Shown piece after piece: positions 7,186 to 14,744 of a stretch of 21,623 bases of DNA. Source of the DNA: UBA2588 sp002339805 (lineage in GTDB: Bacteria; Chloroflexota; Dehalococcoidia; Lucifugimonadales; UBA3495); assembly GCA_045562555.1 (NCBI GenBank), contig JBJKVO010000005.1, forward strand, positions 1-21,623, written 5' to 3'. Every line of letters starts with the position of its first letter. Position 1 is the first letter of the stretch. The notes under the pieces were generated by a model that was not told the DNA's origin, did not search any database, and saw only the letters and a program-made list of their open reading frames with translations. Made by a program: the position numbers and the translations under genes.

Positions 7186-8916
7186 CTAATAGCCCATTGC
7201 AGCACCGTCTTTACGCGGATCAGACCCGCCAAAATAAACTAATGGATCATCGGTACGCCATATGGCCTGGTAACCACCATGCAACCCTGTTGTTGGAGAA
7301 ACCCTGTGACCAAGTTCTGCAAGCTGTAGTTTTACTGCATCAGTAACACCATGCTCAAACGCAACTTCACCAGCATCGTTTGATCGGCCGAGCCAAGGGC
7401 TACTTTGGCTAATGTGGCTCATTCGTGGTTGTTCCCCAGCCTGCTGGGGTGACATATGAAAATCAATCAGATTCATTAGCACCTGAGCATGTCCCTGGGG
7501 CTGAAAGTCACCGCCCATAACCCCGAATGAAAGAAGCGGCCTCCCACCTTCAGTGACAAAGGCCGGAATTATTGTATGAAAGGGACGTTTATGTGGTTCA
7601 AGTCGGTTTGGATGTTCTAAATCAAGTGAAAAAGCTTGACCTCGATTTTGCATTGCAAACCCGACTCCATCTGGAGAGATTGTCGACCCAAAGTCTGAAT
7701 AAATACTTTGAATCAGAGAAATCATATTACCCTCGCTATCCGCAGCTGTCATATAGATAGTGTCAGAATCTAGCTCTGGATCTCCCGGCATAACCCTTTG
7801 GCTAACAGTCATAGGGTCAATTAGCGCTGCCCGCTCGGCGGCATATTCCTTTGAAATCAACCATTCCACAGGAATATCAGAAAAAGTTGGATCGGCGTAA
7901 TAAAGTGCACGATCTTCAAAAGCAAGACGCTTGGCTTCAACAAAAAGATGTAAATGCTCTGCAGAATTATGTTCAAGAGAAGCTATATCGAAATGCTCTA
8001 GTATGTTTAACATCTGAAGTGCTGCAATACCCTGACCATTTGGCGGCAATTCCCAAACATCAAACCCCCGATAACTTGTAGTCACTGGCTCAACCCAGTT
8101 TGCACTGTGATCTGCCAGATCTTGCAAGCTCATATATCCACCAAGTTCTGTAGATTTAGCTACTATCTGCTCAGCAATTTCTCCCCGGTAGAATGCCTCA
8201 GCCCCACCTTCGGCAATTTGCCTGTAGCTCTTAGCTAAAAGAGGGTTTTTAAAAATATCTCCGAATTTAGGTATAACTCCATCCGGATGGTAGACATTAG
8301 CAATGTGAGGAAATCGTTCTTTAGTCCAGTAGCCAAACTGAGTAGCAGCAATAACAGGAGAGACTGGGAATCCCTCCTCAGCATAACTGATAGCCGCCTC
8401 TAAGCATTGTGAAAGGCTTAGGTTTCCAAACCGTTCATTCAATAAGTTCCAACCACTAACACAGCCAGGCACCGTCCATGACAATGGGCTCTGACGAGGG
8501 ATTCGATCCAATCCTTTTGCATGAGCCTTATCCAAATTCCACTCATATGGAGCACGACCACTTGCATTTAAACCAAACAAACGCTTATCACGCTCTGACC
8601 AAACAATGGCGAACAGATCTCCCCCTATACCATCGCTCCCGGGTTCTGTCAGACCTAGCATCGCATTGGTGGCAATCGCTGCATCTATACAGTTGCCCCC
8701 AGCTTTAAGAATATCGATACCCACCATGGTGGCAAGAGGTTGACTAGCACAGACAATTCCATTGCTACAGGCAACGGTAGACCTATTACCGTTGCGTCTA
8801 TAGAGCTGTTGTGCATCGATAAATGGACTTGTACCTTCTGCAAATGCCGTGGAAGAAGAGCCAGCAATAACAGCAGGTGCTGCTCCAGCTACTTTCAAAA
8901 AATTACGCCTGTCCAT
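7186..8916 (-). CDS. Tat-exported gamma-glutamyltransferase family protein (YwrD-like)
   Basis: This Ntn-hydrolase precursor should self-cleave before a catalytic Thr and process gamma-glutamyl compounds in the periplasm. I start at the ATG at 8916 (576 residues) because GAGGGG lies 8 bases upstream and it puts the Tat motif M-D-R-R-N-F-L-K at the very N-terminus; an ATG at 8937 would only add seven residues. Family marks include A-S-Q-P-L-A, G-x-A-I-D-A-like segments, the substrate-binding Arg in A-S-G-R-A-P (R121), PGCVSGW, and PNGQG. The predicted nucleophile is T386 in S-D-T-I-Y, followed by D-S-E-G-N. The usual His after the Thr is Ile, as in the YwrD-type branch, and G-V-M-G-G-D replaces the classic G-S-P-G-G-S. 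Substrate may therefore differ from glutathione. It converges on pgpA. Confidence 0.88.
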   Translation of the reverse strand: MDRRNFLKVAGAAPAVIAGSSSTAFAEGTSPFIDAQQLYRRNGNRSTVACSNGIVCASQPLATMVGIDILKAGGNCIDAAIATNAMLGLTEPGSDGIGGDLFAIVWSERDKRLFGLNASGRAPYEWNLDKAHAKGLDRIPRQSPLSWTVPGCVSGWNLLNERFGNLSLSQCLEAAISYAEEGFPVSPVIAATQFGYWTKERFPHIANVYHPDGVIPKFGDIFKNPLLAKSYRQIAEGGAEAFYRGEIAEQIVAKSTELGGYMSLQDLADHSANWVEPVTTSYRGFDVWELPPNGQGIAALQMLNILEHFDIASLEHNSAEHLHLFVEAKRLAFEDRALYYADPTFSDIPVEWLISKEYAAERAALIDPMTVSQRVMPGDPELDSDTIYMTAADSEGNMISLIQSIYSDFGSTISPDGVGFAMQNRGQAFSLDLEHPNRLEPHKRPFHTIIPAFVTEGGRPLLSFGVMGGDFQPQGHAQVLMNLIDFHMSPQQAGEQPRMSHISQSSPWLGRSNDAGEVAFEHGVTDAVKLQLAELGHRVSPTTGLHGGYQAIWRTDDPLVYFGGSDPRKDGAAMGY

Positions 8917-9004
8917 GCTAAGACCCCTCATAATCATGGGTTATATGCTCGTAATCATACACCCTCAGTCACTTCAAACCCGTTGGGCTACTAAACAGTC
9001 TTAT

Positions 9005-9505
9005 TTAGATTTCGACACGTCGACCATAGTAGAAATGCCCACATAGATCACCTTCAAAGTCAGCAACTCCAGGTAAATGACCCCATTTTTCAAAATTAAA
9101 TTTTTCCAGGATTCCAATACTTAAAGAATTAGTGTCTAACAATATTGCAAATAGCACCTTAATCCCCAGAGCAGGACAACGGTTAATAACATCAGCAATT
9201 AGACTGGAACCAATTCCAATGCCATGAAACTCTCTATGTATGTAATAGCTTATCTCGGCAGTTTGTCTCAAAGCCATGCGCCCAGATCTGTAAGCGCTAA
9301 GACTGCACCAACCTTTGATATAGCCCTTATCTTCAGCAACAAATACTGGGTAATCTGAATTGTGAGTAGCTAACCATGCACGTCGATTCTCAAGAGATAC
9401 GGCACTCAGATCAGCAGTGGCAATGCGTGATTCTATGGCCTGATTATATATTTCTGTAATTGCTGGCAAGTCTGCCTCAACGGCAGTACGGATCTGGAGA
9501 TTCAT
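9005..9505 (-). CDS. GNAT-family N-acetyltransferase (phosphinothricin acetyltransferase/MnaT-like)
   Basis: This 166-residue single-domain protein begins I-R-T-A-V-E-A-D-L-P-A-I-T-E-I-Y-N, the typical alpha1 start of the PAT/MnaT branch. The acetyl-CoA pyrophosphate-binding loop is H-G-I-G-I-G (94-99) after a Y-Y-I-H-R-E-F strand-loop. The C-terminal N-x-x-S-I-x-I-L-E-K-F-N-F (126-138) is the usual helix-strand end. Relatives acetylate methionine sulfone, phosphinothricin or other amino-acid-like amines. It is cytoplasmic with no signal sequence, and AGGGA precedes the ATG. It is 88 bases upstream of the GGT start on the same strand, so GGT could be read through from it. Confidence 0.88.
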   Translation of the reverse strand: MNLQIRTAVEADLPAITEIYNQAIESRIATADLSAVSLENRRAWLATHNSDYPVFVAEDKGYIKGWCSLSAYRSGRMALRQTAEISYYIHREFHGIGIGSSLIADVINRCPALGIKVLFAILLDTNSLSIGILEKFNFEKWGHLPGVADFEGDLCGHFYYGRRVEI

Positions 9506-9716
9506 CAGAATTCCCTATATTTTTCTATTCGGATTCGTAATGGTTTATCCAAAATCATTATTTTTTCAAAAATAACTATATTGATTAGAATCCCATAATG
9601 CGTTTATTAAGAATCACTTTCAGCCTTCAAGCGTTACCCCGTCTGACCTCATTCTAACGCGGCGAGGCATTAAGCCTTATCGCATGTATTGAGTTTGTTT
9701 CTGTATGATCTAGCAA

Positions 9717-10505
9717 ATGGAAATCCTACAGACTCTTATGCTCGGTATTCTACAGGGCCTTACAGAGTTCCTGCCCGTCTCAAGCTCAGGGCACTTGGTA
9801 ATTGCTCAGTGGATACTAGACTCAGAATTCGGTGGAGGACTTCTCTTTGAGGTAACTCTTCATGTTGCCACTATGGTTGCAATACTACTTTTCTACAGAA
9901 AAAAGGTTTTTGAACTAGCCATCGGTGCAATTTCTGCAAACCCTGCCTCACTGCGCTATATAGGAAAACTCGTAGTCGGAACGCTACCTGCTATTGGAAT
10001 AGCGTTATTAGCAAAAAATTGGATAGAACAACAATTTGAATTACCCCAAGTCGCAGGTTTAGGCTTATTAATCACGGGTACAATTGTCTGGAGCACACGG
10101 TACACGATTGATAAGGGCAATAACCATGAGCCCTCCTGGTATGGAGCATTCTTAATTGGATGTGCCCAGGCTATTGCAATTCTCCCAGGTATCTCACGCA
10201 GCGGTGCCACAGTTGGGGCAGCGCTTGCACTAGGACTTTCACCTCTAGCTGCAGCACAATTTTCCTTCTTACTTGGAGTCATTGCCATAACAGGGGCTGG
10301 AGTTTTACTTTTGCCAGAACTAGCCACAATCTCTAATGCTCTATTTCAAACCATTGCATTAGGGGCTATGGCTGCTCTTTTAAGTGGATTACTCGCACTT
10401 TGGTTATTCGTATGGCTTCTCCGAACACAACGCTTTTATCTTTTTGCCTGGTACGCATGGGTCCTTGGCATAACAACACTGACAGCCGTATTGACTATGA
10501 CCTAA
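9717..10505 (+). CDS. uppP: Undecaprenyl-diphosphatase UppP (BacA)
   Basis: UppP recycles undecaprenyl diphosphate to the monophosphate carrier needed for peptidoglycan and surface polysaccharides. The 262 residues and multiple hydrophobic helices fit the family. Both signature regions are present: Q13-GLT-E17 followed by PVSSSGHL (20-27) with the conserved His26, and LPGISRSGAT (156-165) with the catalytic Arg161. No clear Shine-Dalgarno precedes the ATG. It is a single-gene unit, diverging from the GNAT gene over 211 bases and converging on the metallo-hydrolase gene. Its carrier lipid would be used by the polysaccharide genes at the right end of the window, but there is no direct operon link. 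Confidence 0.95.
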   Translation: MEILQTLMLGILQGLTEFLPVSSSGHLVIAQWILDSEFGGGLLFEVTLHVATMVAILLFYRKKVFELAIGAISANPASLRYIGKLVVGTLPAIGIALLAKNWIEQQFELPQVAGLGLLITGTIVWSTRYTIDKGNNHEPSWYGAFLIGCAQAIAILPGISRSGATVGAALALGLSPLAAAQFSFLLGVIAITGAGVLLLPELATISNALFQTIALGAMAALLSGLLALWLFVWLLRTQRFYLFAWYAWVLGITTLTAVLTMT

Positions 10506-10584
10506 GATCTTCTAATAAAAAATATGGGAATCTACCAAGAGAAAAAAGTTTACATTAACCCAAAATCTTTGTGACTCTTAAAAG

Positions 10585-11604
10585 CTAGGGACGAGTCATT
10601 CTATCCGGACTGTCCTCCATTGCGGCAAGTCTCGCACTCCCACACTCAAGCATAATCGACATATAACGATCGAAGCGTTCTTTACCCAGAAGCAATGGGT
10701 GAGGCCCAGTTGGATATTCTCGACCTAACTGATCCCAATACTCAATCTTATTAACTAAAATCCCCGGATGACCACTTATAGCGCTTTCTGCACCCATTGG
10801 CCTACCAAAGTCATCGAAAACATGCTCAAAAACTAGTCGTGACTCCTGACTAGTCATCCATGTGCCGCTAAATATAAATATGGTGTGAGTGCGCCCTAGA
10901 TGATTAACTGGCGCCAATACAGCCAGGGTACCATCGGTATGTCCTGGTGTAAGCACTAGGGTAAGCGTTGTATCACCCAAAGTAAGTTCCTGGCCATCTG
11001 TTACAACTCTGTCTTTGATTGGTCTCGGTCGATCAGCAGTCTCACCGGAAAAAGAAAGGTCCCAGTCAGCTTCCGTAATGTGAACCTGTGCACCATATGT
11101 TTCCTGAAGATAGGCTGCTCCACCTACATGATCATTATGCCCATGACCAATAATGATGTGCTTTATCTGTGCAGGATCAAGACCAATTTTTTCAATTCCC
11201 GGAACCAGTACATCTCTTGCTTCAGCAGTCGAATTAAGGGTATCCATCAAGATAATGCCATCGCTAGTCGGTATCACCCATGCCCCTACATCGTTAAAAC
11301 CAACGTAATAAAGATTCTCAAAAACTTTAATTGGCTCAAGTTGGTAGTCCTCAAGCGGTGCTCCACCATCTGCTTCTCTATTTAGTGCAGGTCTCCTTGG
11401 GCCCGTAGCAGAACAATATGAATTAGCCTCCTCTATAAGGTCAGACTGAGCTAACTCCATTGCTGCTGCGACATACCGCTGCGCCTCCGCCGAGGCGGCA
11501 AAGGATTCATGAGTAGGAAAGGGTAAAATACGCTGAGCCCTCAGCTCAGATGCAGAAACAAATAAGACGATAACAAATATAGAGACTGATACGTTCCTAA
11601 ACAT
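10585..11604 (-). CDS. Secreted metallo-beta-lactamase-fold hydrolase
   Basis: The 339-residue protein has a signal peptide with likely cleavage after LRA23, so it should be periplasmic. An N-terminal helical extension (about 30-85) precedes the hydrolase domain. The zinc motif H154-G-H156-N-D158-H159 and the downstream H222 (T-P-G-H-T-D-G) are intact; H279 in S-G-H-P-G may be the last ligand. The overall pattern (D-T-L-N-S near 121-125, I-I-I-G-H-G-H) resembles subclass B3-like enzymes, but the extra N-terminal region and lack of other B3 landmarks mean lactamase activity should not be assumed. It could act on a lactone, ester or other periplasmic substrate. It diverges from the VOC gene. 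Confidence 0.88.
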   Translation of the reverse strand: MFRNVSVSIFVIVLFVSASELRAQRILPFPTHESFAASAEAQRYVAAAMELAQSDLIEEANSYCSATGPRRPALNREADGGAPLEDYQLEPIKVFENLYYVGFNDVGAWVIPTSDGIILMDTLNSTAEARDVLVPGIEKIGLDPAQIKHIIIGHGHNDHVGGAAYLQETYGAQVHITEADWDLSFSGETADRPRPIKDRVVTDGQELTLGDTTLTLVLTPGHTDGTLAVLAPVNHLGRTHTIFIFSGTWMTSQESRLVFEHVFDDFGRPMGAESAISGHPGILVNKIEYWDQLGREYPTGPHPLLLGKERFDRYMSIMLECGSARLAAMEDSPDRMTRP

Positions 11605-11725
11605 TAAGCCAACCCCTCTTCTAACTGAAGACTCTATTAACCTTCATAGATACTAACAAATAGCAGCCATCATTGCGTTTAACAAAAGTACCATGCCGAC
11701 TGCTATCATCCTCATAACACGAAAC

Positions 11726-11746
11726 ATCTGCATGGAGATGCCAGAT
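11726..11746 (+). promoter_or_regulatory. Hairpin holding the VOC gene Shine-Dalgarno in its loop
   Basis: Arms ATCTGCAT (11726-11733) and ATGCCAGAT (11738-11746) pair over 8 bases with a single bulged C, closing a GGAG tetraloop. That GGAG is the only good Shine-Dalgarno for the ATG at 11748, which follows the hairpin almost directly. In mRNA this could modulate ribosome access. It may also be chance; no known RNA family is recognised. Confidence 0.35.
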
Positions 11747-11747
11747 C

Positions 11748-12170
11748 ATGCCCATTAATACCTTAGACCATTGTTCTATTCGCACTCTAGATCTTAAAAA
11801 GAGCAGAGCTTTCTATGTCGATATCCTTAGTATGCAAGAAGGCGAACGACCAGATCTGCCTTTCCCTGGTCACTGGTTGTACCTCGGTGCACAAACAGTC
11901 ATTCACCTAGTTGGAGTTGACCCTGAAGACCCTAGCGGCCTGGTAGGCTATTTAGGCGGTGAAATTGACCCAGATGCTTTAGATGGTAGCGGTTCTTTAG
12001 ACCACATAGCATTCCGAGCAACAGATGCTACTGGGTTAATTAAACGATTAGAGGAAAATGGTGTTTCCTACCGTGAACGGCAACTCCCAAATATGGATCT
12101 TTACCAGATATTCTTGGATGACCCTAACGGCATCACTATAGAACTTAATTATTTTGGCTCTGATCGTTAG
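11748..12170 (+). CDS. VOC-superfamily (glyoxalase/extradiol dioxygenase-like) protein
   Basis: The 140 residues form two beta-alpha-beta-beta-beta modules. Module one begins L-D-H8-C-S-I-R-T with an A-F-Y-x-D-I-L helix end (21-27) and continues to V-I-H53-L-V. Module two begins L-D-H86-I-A-F-R-A and ends D-P-N-G-I-T-I-E132-L-N-Y. H8, H53, H86 and E132 are at the usual metal-ligand positions, so it should be a metalloenzyme rather than a binding-only member. The reaction (lactoylglutathione lyase, dioxygenase, fosfomycin-type transferase) cannot be decided. It is cytoplasmic, and an amino-acid permease gene follows 43 bases later on the same strand. Confidence 0.85.
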   Translation: MPINTLDHCSIRTLDLKKSRAFYVDILSMQEGERPDLPFPGHWLYLGAQTVIHLVGVDPEDPSGLVGYLGGEIDPDALDGSGSLDHIAFRATDATGLIKRLEENGVSYRERQLPNMDLYQIFLDDPNGITIELNYFGSDR

Positions 12171-12213
12171 CTCATGAGCGTCAATTTTGGGGGGTTGGCT
12201 AACCGACCAGAAT

Positions 12214-13518
12214 ATGCCTAAAAATTTAAAGGAAATTCTTCCACGCAAACTGGGTATCTGGGGTCTATGGCTACTAGCCGTGAACGGACTAATTGGTGCG
12301 GGTATATTCGGCTTACCTAGTAGTGCTGCCAGACTAGCTGGTGAATATAGCCCTCTGATTTACCTACTTTGTTCGCTGCTAATCTTTCCGATTGTTTTAT
12401 GCTTTGCCGAACTAGCTAGCTATTTTCGCAGTACTGGTGGTCCAGTTCGCTATAGCAAAGAGGCTTTTGGTTCTTTAGTCGGATTTGAAGTTGGCTGGTT
12501 GTACTACATATCCCGTGTTGTGGCTTTTGCAGCAAATAGCGCGCTTCTTTTAGATAGCATAGGTTACTTCTGGGGCGGCGTGACCGGTGGTTTTGGAAGA
12601 ATAATATCACTGGCATTAATATGTGGCGGACTAACATTCATCAATGTAATCGGCTCAGTGCATGCAATTCGCTCACTAGCCACATTAACGATTATTAAAA
12701 TAGCAGCCCTTTTCTTATTGATAATCGTTGGAGCCAGTCAGCTTGGCGGTGAAATTATCCCGCATTTTGAAGGTCCTATTCCAAGTGCTAATGATATTGG
12801 GCTTGCGGCACTGCTTTTAACTTATGCTTATGGTGGATTCGAATATGCATCTATTCCAGCCGGCGAGTCACGCAACCCAGCTCGCCATATGCCGCTTGCT
12901 TTATTACTCGCTATAGGAGGCGTAGCAGTACTTTATTTATTGATTCAGATAGTCAGCATGGCGGCAGTGCCGAATATAGCATCATCTTCCACACCACTGC
13001 TGGATGCTGCCAATGCCCTTATGGGGCCAACTGGCTTGGTATTCCTTATTCTAGGAATTGTTGCCTCGGTAGGCGGCAATCTTGCCGCTGGAATGTTTAC
13101 TACCCCTCGTATCACATACACTTTAGCCCTAGATGGAGCTCTACCCCAATGGTTTGGTGTGGTGCATGAGAAACTAAGAACTCCTGCAAATTCCATTATG
13201 TTTTTTGGTCTAGTTTCATTCTTTTTGGCAATCTTTGGTTCTTTCGTATGGTTAGCTGCAACCTCTGTTTTCTCCCGAGTCCTTGTTTACATGTTGACCT
13301 GTGCAGCAGTACCAAGGCTAAGGGCAAGGCATGCAGAAAATGGTGGTTTTGTGTTACCTGCAGGAAATCTGATCCCTATATTAGGCATCTGCACAAGTGC
13401 TTGGTTGATGCTTCAGGTTAGTAGAGATTCTTTTTTATTTACAATGTTACTGATCCTAGTGGGATCAGGGTTTTATATTTTGGCTCGCCAGCAACGTCTT
13501 AAAAAAACAAAAACATAG
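12214..13518 (+). CDS. APC-family amino acid permease
   Basis: With the ATG at 12214 the protein has 434 residues and about 12 hydrophobic segments, the usual APC size. The unwound part of helix 1 is visible as N-G-L-I-G-A-G-I-F-G-L-P (24-35), the site that binds the amino-acid backbone in LeuT-fold transporters. A-E-L-A-S-Y and S-T-G-G-P-V-R-Y-S follow in the helix 2/3 region, and G-G-F-E-Y-A-S-I-P-A-G-E in helix 6. A TTG start at 12187 is possible but would add a polar nine-residue leader; the G-rich stretch at 12188-12193 lies about 20 bases before the ATG, so neither start has ideal spacing. Substrate and direction of transport are unknown. Confidence 0.88.
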   Translation: MPKNLKEILPRKLGIWGLWLLAVNGLIGAGIFGLPSSAARLAGEYSPLIYLLCSLLIFPIVLCFAELASYFRSTGGPVRYSKEAFGSLVGFEVGWLYYISRVVAFAANSALLLDSIGYFWGGVTGGFGRIISLALICGGLTFINVIGSVHAIRSLATLTIIKIAALFLLIIVGASQLGGEIIPHFEGPIPSANDIGLAALLLTYAYGGFEYASIPAGESRNPARHMPLALLLAIGGVAVLYLLIQIVSMAAVPNIASSSTPLLDAANALMGPTGLVFLILGIVASVGGNLAAGMFTTPRITYTLALDGALPQWFGVVHEKLRTPANSIMFFGLVSFFLAIFGSFVWLAATSVFSRVLVYMLTCAAVPRLRARHAENGGFVLPAGNLIPILGICTSAWLMLQVSRDSFLFTMLLILVGSGFYILARQQRLKKTKT

Positions 13519-13548
13519 TTCTTTGATTGACAATCACTGCTAGCAAAA

Positions 13549-13585
13549 TAGCCGAGCCCTAGTCAAAACTAAAAGGGCTCGACTA
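13549..13585. terminator. Bidirectional rho-independent-like terminator between convergent genes
   Basis: Arms TAGCCGAGCCCT (13549-13560) and AGGGCTCGACTA (13574-13585) pair over 12 bases with one non-Watson-Crick position, which becomes a G-U pair in the minus-strand RNA. The GC-rich core CGAGCCCT/AGGGCTCG is perfect. On the minus strand the stem runs into TATTTT, which fits termination of the dienelactone-hydrolase gene. It lies between the stops of two convergent genes. Confidence 0.75.
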
Positions 13586-13617
13586 TCTCTGATAGCTTAA
13601 AAACCTTGCTTATCTAT

Positions 13618-14502
13618 CTATGAAAGGTGCTCTCGGAAAAATCCAATAGTCCTATTCCAAGCGAGATCTGCAGCCGGCTTGTTGTAACGAGGAGTTGAAT
13701 TATTATGGAAACCATGCAGCGTGCCTTCATAAATATGACCACGGTAATCCACCCCATTCTCTGCCAGAGCTGCCTCATAGTCTGGCCACATCGCATTAAT
13801 CCGTGGATCCGTATCAGCCATAATGACCATCATTGCTGCACTAATGCTAGTTACAGCTGATGCAGGTACCGCTGCCCCATAAAAGGGCACTCCCGCCTGT
13901 AAATCATCACCAAGGACAACGGCCAATCGATTAGTCATCCCACCTCCCCAACAGAAGCCAGTAGCGCCTAATTGACCATTAGATAATGCATGCCCTTTTA
14001 AATAACGAGCACTATTAATCATATCTTGGTCTAACTCATCGGGGACGAGATCTCTTTGTAACACACGACCATCATCGTCATTTCCAGGATATCCGCCAAC
14101 AGGTGACAAACCATCCGGTGCTAAGGCAAGAAACCCTGCAATTGCAGCACGTCTGGCTACATCCTCAATATGAGGATTCAAACCACGATTCTCATGAATT
14201 ATAAGTGCTGCTGGGAAAGGTCCATCTCCTGCCGGTTGCGCCAAATAACCACGCATCATTCCGGAGGTGCCTCCTGGAGAAGAATACTCAACATAAGTGC
14301 CTTTCATACGGGAATCAGTGAATGAAATGGTCTGGGCTTCAGCGTATCGAGGTAAAAGTGCCTGAGCCATCCAGAGTGCAGAAACACCCCCAATCATAAT
14401 GGCGGCTGATTTATCGAGAAATTCTCGGCGGTTCATTCGTCCATGGCAATATTCATCATACAAATCGAATACTCGTTGGTCGATTTTTTTATCTGTTGTC
14501 AT
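13618..14502 (-). CDS. Tat-exported dienelactone hydrolase family protein
   Basis: This 294-residue alpha/beta hydrolase has a twin-arginine motif N-R25-R26-E-F-L (24-29), followed by a hydrophobic stretch to about residue 50 and a likely cut after A-E-A56. The Tat motif is preceded by an unusually long 24-residue n-region. Catalytic elements of the family are present: E104 in I-H-E-N-R-G, nucleophile C184 in G-F-C-W-G-G-G, D232 in A-D-T-D-P-R, and H263 in T-L-H-G-F-H. It should hydrolyse an ester or lactone in the periplasm; activity on dienelactone itself is not implied. GAGGA lies upstream of the ATG. Downstream is a strong terminator, and upstream a 242-base spacer is shared with the divergent fusion gene. 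Confidence 0.9.
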   Translation of the reverse strand: MTTDKKIDQRVFDLYDEYCHGRMNRREFLDKSAAIMIGGVSALWMAQALLPRYAEAQTISFTDSRMKGTYVEYSSPGGTSGMMRGYLAQPAGDGPFPAALIIHENRGLNPHIEDVARRAAIAGFLALAPDGLSPVGGYPGNDDDGRVLQRDLVPDELDQDMINSARYLKGHALSNGQLGATGFCWGGGMTNRLAVVLGDDLQAGVPFYGAAVPASAVTSISAAMMVIMADTDPRINAMWPDYEAALAENGVDYRGHIYEGTLHGFHNNSTPRYNKPAADLAWNRTIGFFREHLS

Positions 14503-14652
14503 TTAGTTGTTCCTCATGTTTTCAAAATATTGTTTTATGTAAATAAATATAGGCTGTAGTTCGTTAGACTACCATTACAAATTTGAAAGAAACTTAATAT
14601 CCCAGGTCCTATCAGCAAGCAATAGTAATAGTTTCTAGTACTGATCATTTAG

Positions 14653-14677
14653 TATAATGGCCTAGATATCAGGCCAT
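14653..14677 (+). promoter_or_regulatory. TATAAT box overlapping an inverted repeat upstream of the DUF6152-fusion gene
   Basis: A perfect TATAAT sits at 14653-14658. Its end overlaps an inverted repeat ATGGCCT (14657-14663) / AGGCCAT (14671-14677) with a 7-base spacer that contains the palindrome GATATC. This covers the expected transcription start, a typical operator position, about 67 bases before the ATG. No good TTGACA is present at 16-18 bases upstream, so an activator may be needed or the box may be fortuitous. Confidence 0.45.
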
Positions 14678-14744
14678 ATAAGCTTGTAATGAAATTATTA
14701 GCTCAGCCATGACAAAAACCTAATGTATGTAGGAATTAAATAAC

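Noticed and set aside
9704..9716. TATGAT just before uppP as a promoter
   Set aside because: It lies only about 8 bases from the ATG, with no matching -35 and no correct extended -10, so it would imply a leaderless transcript for which there is no other support.
11080..11385. Plus-strand open frame of 101 codons opposite the metallo-hydrolase
   Set aside because: It lies antisense to the zinc-motif region of an intact gene; no independent evidence of coding.
10585..11604. Calling the metallo-hydrolase a carbapenemase
   Set aside because: Zinc ligands are present, but the fold is shared by many hydrolases and the N-terminal region does not match a known lactamase.
12187..12213. TTG at 12187 as start of the APC permease
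   Set aside because: The ATG at 12214 gives the usual N-terminus for the family; the TTG would add nine residues without family support.
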